DNA of 64,000 bases from Pseudomonadota bacterium. Lineage in GTDB: Bacteria; Pseudomonadota; Alphaproteobacteria; Rhizobiales; Devosiaceae. A program made the position numbers and the translations under genes. Shown here piece after piece: positions 61,215-64,000 of this stretch. Below the pieces are notes generated by a model that did not search any database, had not been told where the DNA came from, and worked only from the letters and a program-made list of their open reading frames with translations. Within the stretch, counting starts at the first letter, position 1. Every line of letters begins with the position of its first letter. The stretch is from contig JAEWBN010000021.1 of NCBI GenBank assembly GCA_023391095.1, positions 26,004-90,003 of the forward strand. The letters run 5' to 3'.

Positions 61215-61397
61215 TTGAACACCGATCTTGCCACACAGATGCTCACCGCGCGCACCAGCGCGATGAACAATTCCGTGCAGATCGCGGTGGTCAAGAAAGC
61301 CCATGAAATGCAGACCGAGCTCCTTGAGACCCTGATGCAGACCGCGCTCAGCGCACCCCCGCCGGGACAGGGCCTGAAGGTCGACAAGCTCGCCTGA
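61215..61397 (+). CDS. YjfB-like putative motility protein
   Basis: A 60-residue protein with the YjfB signature (AMNNSVQIAVVKKAHEMQTELLETLM), a family linked to motility genes in other bacteria without known mechanism. TTG 61215 with AGGA about ten bases upstream; ATG 61239 is an alternative. It heads a two-gene unit with the next gene. The chemoreceptor array at the window start gives a motility context, though not adjacent. Confidence 0.75.
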   Translation: MNTDLATQMLTARTSAMNNSVQIAVVKKAHEMQTELLETLMQTALSAPPPGQGLKVDKLA

Positions 61398-61409
61398 GCG
61401 GAGGGCAAC

Positions 61410-61616
61410 ATGAGCAACGCCCTGGGCACGTCCCCATCCGTGATGGTCAACCGCATTGCCCTGCGCGAAGGGGCTTCGCTCAATACCCAGCTCGCCAAGG
61501 TTGCCGAACTGCGCGCGGCCATGGTCACCGCGCAAGCCCAAGCCGCCCAGGCGTCTCCCGAGACGGCACCACCGGCCATCACCGCCAATGGGGCCGAGGT
61601 CGACCTTCTGGTCTAG
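61410..61616 (+). CDS. Small protein of unknown function, paired with YjfB-like gene
   Basis: A 68-residue protein starting MSNALGTSPSVMVNRIALREGASL, helical and Ala/Gln-rich, without signal or membrane segment. GGAGGG upstream of ATG 61410 and 12 bases after the YjfB stop, so it is in the same unit. Similar length and amphipathic helix suggest it may interact with the YjfB-like protein; this is inference. Confidence 0.65.
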   Translation: MSNALGTSPSVMVNRIALREGASLNTQLAKVAELRAAMVTAQAQAAQASPETAPPAITANGAEVDLLV

Positions 61617-61682
61617 GCCCGCGACAATTCATCGCAATATCGATTGCTTAACCGTCCGTTGTCGGTAATCTCCGCTGTCGGA

Positions 61683-61750
61683 GGGGGCCCGATGGAGGGC
61701 GGGTGGCGGACCGGACAGCAAGATCCGGCCGGGCCAGCGCGGGTCCCCCG
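61683..61750 (+). promoter_or_regulatory. Structured 5' leader of hppA
   Basis: A closing helix of nine pairs with one bulge (GGGGGCCCG at 61683-61691 with 61740-61749) encloses a hairpin CCGGA/TCCGG (61711-61715 with 61724-61728) and a GC-rich internal arm. It lies 14-28 bases before the ribosome site AAGGGA and the ATG at 61777. Could be a regulatory RNA of the pump gene; no known class matched. Confidence 0.4.
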
Positions 61751-61776
61751 GAGGAAACTTTCAAGGGACTAATCCT

Positions 61777-63861
61777 ATGGATCTGGCACTTTGGCTGATC
61801 GTCGCGTGTGGCGGTCTGTCTGTCGTTTACGGCGTGCTGACCACCCAGGGCCTGATGAAGGCCGATGCGGGGTCTGCGCGCATGCAGGAAATTTCGGCGG
61901 CCGTGCGGGAGGGAGCATCGGCCTATCTCAAGCGCCAATACACAACCATCGCCATTGTCGGGGTCGTCATCCTCGTCGCGGCCTGGCTGCTTCTGGGCGT
62001 CTATGCCGCCATCGGCTTTCTGATCGGCGCGGTGCTCTCAGGGGCAGCGGGCTTTATCGGCATGAATGTCTCCGTGCGCGCCAATGTGCGCGTCGCCCAG
62101 GCCGCGGTGGGCTCGCTCGCCAAGGGGCTGGACCTGGCCTTCAAATCCGGCGCCGTCACCGGCATGCTGGTGGCAGGGCTCGGCCTTCTCGGAGTCACGC
62201 TCTATTTCATGATCCTCACCGGCATGGGCTTTGCGCCCACCAGCCGCACCGTCATCGACGCGCTGGTCGCGCTGAGCTTCGGCGCTTCGCTGATTTCCAT
62301 CTTCGCCCGTCTGGGCGGCGGTATCTTCACCAAGGGCGCCGACGTGGGCGGCGACATGGTGGGCAAGGTCGAAGCCGGTATTCCCGAGGATGATCCGCGC
62401 AACCCGGCCACCATTGCCGACAATGTGGGCGACAATGTCGGCGACTGTGCCGGCATGGCGGCGGACCTCTTCGAAACCTATGTTGTCACCATCGTCGCGA
62501 CCATGGTGCTGGCCGCCATCATCCTGCCCGAGCAATTCAAGCTCATCGGCATGGTGCTGCCGCTGGCCATTGGCGGGGCGTGCGTCGTGACCTCGATCAT
62601 CGGCACCTATTTCGTCAAGCTGGGCTCGGACAACAACATCATGGGCGCGCTCTACAAGGGCGTCATCGCCTCGGGCGTGCTCTCGCTGATCGCACTCCTG
62701 CCGGTGCTGTGGCTGATGTTCGGGGACATGAATGTCGCCATCGAAACTGCCGACAAGGTCTTTACACCGTGGTCGCTGTTCTGGTGCGGCGTCGTGGGCC
62801 TCGTCATCACCGGGCTCATCATCGTCATCACCGAATATTACACCGGCACCAATCGTCGCCCGGTCAATTCCATCGCCGAAGCCTCGGTGACCGGCCACGG
62901 CACCAACGTCATCCAGGGCCTTGCCGTCTCGCTCGAATCCACCGCCCTGCCGGCGCTGACCATCATTGCCGGCATCATCGTCACCTACTCGCTGGCCGGG
63001 CTCTTCGGCATTGCCGTGGCGGTGGCGACCATGCTGGCGCTGGCCGGCATCATCGTGGCGCTCGACGCCTTCGGCCCGGTCACGGACAACGCTGGCGGAA
63101 TCGCAGAAATGGCCGGCCTCGACAAGGAAGTGCGCCACAATACCGATGCGCTCGACGCCGTTGGCAACACCACCAAGGCCGTGACCAAGGGCTACGCCAT
63201 CGGTTCCGCCGCGCTCGCCGCTCTGGTGCTGTTCGCCTGCTACACCGAAGACCTCGGCCGCTTCTTCCCCAACCTGAACGTGTCCTTCTCCCTGCAGGAC
63301 CCCTATGTCCTCGTCGGCCTGTTCATCGGCGGCCTGCTGCCGTACCTGTTCGGCGCCATGGGCATGATGGCCGTGGGCCGCGCCGGTTCCGCCGTCGTGG
63401 TTGAAGTGCGCCGCCAGTTCCGCGAAATCCCCGGCATCATGGAAGGCACCGCGAAGCCCAACTACGGCGCCGCCGTGGATATGCTGACCAAGGCCGCCAT
63501 CCGCGAAATGATCATGCCCTCCATGCTCCCGGTCTTCGCCCCGATCATCGTGTACTTCATCATCGACGCCTTCGGCGGCCAGAGCGCGGCGTTCGCGACC
63601 CTCGGCGCCATGCTGATGGGTACGATCGTGACCGGCCTGTTCGTCGCCATCTCCATGACCTCCGGCGGCGGCGCATGGGACAACGCGAAGAAGTTCATCG
63701 AAGACGGCCACCACGGCGGCAAGGGTTCCGAAGCGCACAAGGCCGCCGTTACCCGCGACACCGTGGGCGACCCCTATAAGGACACCGCTGGCCCGGCCGT
63801 TAACCCGATGATCAAGATCATCAACATTGTGGCTCTGCTGCTGCTTCAGGCCCTTGCCTAA
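61777..63861 (+). CDS. hppA: Membrane-bound proton-pumping pyrophosphatase
   Basis: Couples pyrophosphate hydrolysis to proton export across the inner membrane. 694 residues, about 16 membrane segments. Substrate-binding motifs DVGGDMVGKVEAGIPEDDPR and DNVGDNVGDCAGMAAD match the family (commonly DVGADLVGKVE; the GGDM form is a small variation). GNTTKAVTKG carries Lys, the mark of the potassium-independent subclass. ATG 61777 with AAGGGA upstream. Its leader has a strong structure and a perfect terminator follows. Confidence 0.97.
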   Translation: MDLALWLIVACGGLSVVYGVLTTQGLMKADAGSARMQEISAAVREGASAYLKRQYTTIAIVGVVILVAAWLLLGVYAAIGFLIGAVLSGAAGFIGMNVSVRANVRVAQAAVGSLAKGLDLAFKSGAVTGMLVAGLGLLGVTLYFMILTGMGFAPTSRTVIDALVALSFGASLISIFARLGGGIFTKGADVGGDMVGKVEAGIPEDDPRNPATIADNVGDNVGDCAGMAADLFETYVVTIVATMVLAAIILPEQFKLIGMVLPLAIGGACVVTSIIGTYFVKLGSDNNIMGALYKGVIASGVLSLIALLPVLWLMFGDMNVAIETADKVFTPWSLFWCGVVGLVITGLIIVITEYYTGTNRRPVNSIAEASVTGHGTNVIQGLAVSLESTALPALTIIAGIIVTYSLAGLFGIAVAVATMLALAGIIVALDAFGPVTDNAGGIAEMAGLDKEVRHNTDALDAVGNTTKAVTKGYAIGSAALAALVLFACYTEDLGRFFPNLNVSFSLQDPYVLVGLFIGGLLPYLFGAMGMMAVGRAGSAVVVEVRRQFREIPGIMEGTAKPNYGAAVDMLTKAAIREMIMPSMLPVFAPIIVYFIIDAFGGQSAAFATLGAMLMGTIVTGLFVAISMTSGGGAWDNAKKFIEDGHHGGKGSEAHKAAVTRDTVGDPYKDTAGPAVNPMIKIINIVALLLLQALA

Positions 63862-63890
63862 GCCTTAGAGTCTCAGGTCCATTATCGCGA

Positions 63891-63933
63891 AGCGCCCCGG
63901 TGGGATTGACCGCCGGGGCGCTTTGTGTTTTTC
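63891..63933 (+). terminator. Rho-independent terminator of hppA
   Basis: Perfect 10-bp stem (63891-63900 with 63913-63922) and T-rich tail TTGTGTTTTT. Confidence 0.9.
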
Positions 63934-63963
63934 ATACAGGATAGCCATTCAGGAAGGGTCGTC

Positions 63964-64000
63964 ATGCTGCATATCGGGTGTCACTTGTCCAGTTCCAAAG
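63964..64000 (+). CDS. Endonuclease IV-like protein, first 12 codons (3' end outside window)
   Basis: ATG 63964 has AGGAAGGG a few bases upstream. The visible residues MLHIGCHLSSSK match the start of deoxyribonuclease IV/AP endonuclease proteins (IGCHLSxSKG). Only 37 bases are present, so this is a pattern match on the start alone; the rest must be checked outside the window. Confidence 0.55.
   Translation, partial: MLHIGCHLSSSK

Noticed and set aside
61617..61776. Fluoride riboswitch (crcB motif) before hppA
   Set aside because: Pyrophosphatase genes can be fluoride-controlled, and a GATGG stretch is present, but the conserved GATGAC-type 3' part and the required pseudoknot pairing are not seen.

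Overview
The window is high-GC bacterial chromosome. Gene content and order point to an alphaproteobacterium of the order Hyphomicrobiales, probably Devosia-like. Reasons: a CpdR-type receiver beside a DUF3426 zinc-ribbon protein and ftsEX, mtgA-rpmF-fumC order with divergent ispA, a DUF2125 protein, frequent TTG/GTG starts, and a LexA-type box of the alphaproteobacterial form GTTC-N7-GTTC. I cannot prove the genus. No rRNA, tRNA, CRISPR array, insertion sequence or prophage was recognised. Coding density is high and both strands are used.

Layout. (1) 1-9.4 kb: five tandem same-strand chemoreceptors with near-identical signalling domains but different sensors (first truncated by the window edge, then dCache, four-helix-bundle type, double PAS, haem globin), followed by mgsA. 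(2) 9.9-15.4 kb: a branched-chain amino acid type ABC transporter livGFHM with a convergent binding-protein gene. (3) 15.6-20 kb: a glycine betaine/choline type ABC system with two paralogous binding proteins, a permease and an ATPase. (4) 20.1-32.5 kb: a small phosphatase-like protein, pyruvate carboxylase, a minus-strand rnk operon with two tiny genes, ispG coupled to a 29-residue membrane peptide, GST, PACE efflux protein, a methyltransferase/YbaK/MOSC/ispA minus-strand run, mtgA and rpmF. (5) 32.5-38.5 kb: fumC, a YcgG-type haem N-hydroxylase-like gene coupled to a DUF1989 gene, a VOC gene broken by one stop codon, gloB and a methyltransferase. (6) 38.5-44.1 kb: a MarR regulator divergent from a Tat-exported flavoprotein / cytochrome c / degenerate alpha-beta hydrolase operon, then hisC and tyrC. 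(7) 44.1-53.8 kb: a TlpA-like protein, argH, ChaC, lysA, CpdR-like receiver, DUF3426 protein, ftsEX, plsC, an orphan gene under an apparent LexA promoter, and a second ChaC. (8) 53.9-64 kb: DUF2125, HNH nuclease, hydrolase, alkA-type glycosylase, gluQ, DUF4260, a LysR/oxidoreductase pair, a HIG1-like protein, rhomboid protease, two small motility-type proteins, hppA with a structured leader, and the first codons of an endonuclease IV-like gene.

Most genes are housekeeping. The parts most worth a second look are: the LexA-type promoter over an uncharacterised 111-residue protein; the exported flavoprotein/cytochrome/pseudo-hydrolase operon; the YcgG-DUF1989 pair; three genes too small for routine calling (zinc ribbon at 24548-24721, ispG-coupled peptide at 27276-27365, a 69-residue protein at 24740-24949); and the chemoreceptor array, where four of five proteins end in a CheR-tether-like xWxxF pentapeptide.
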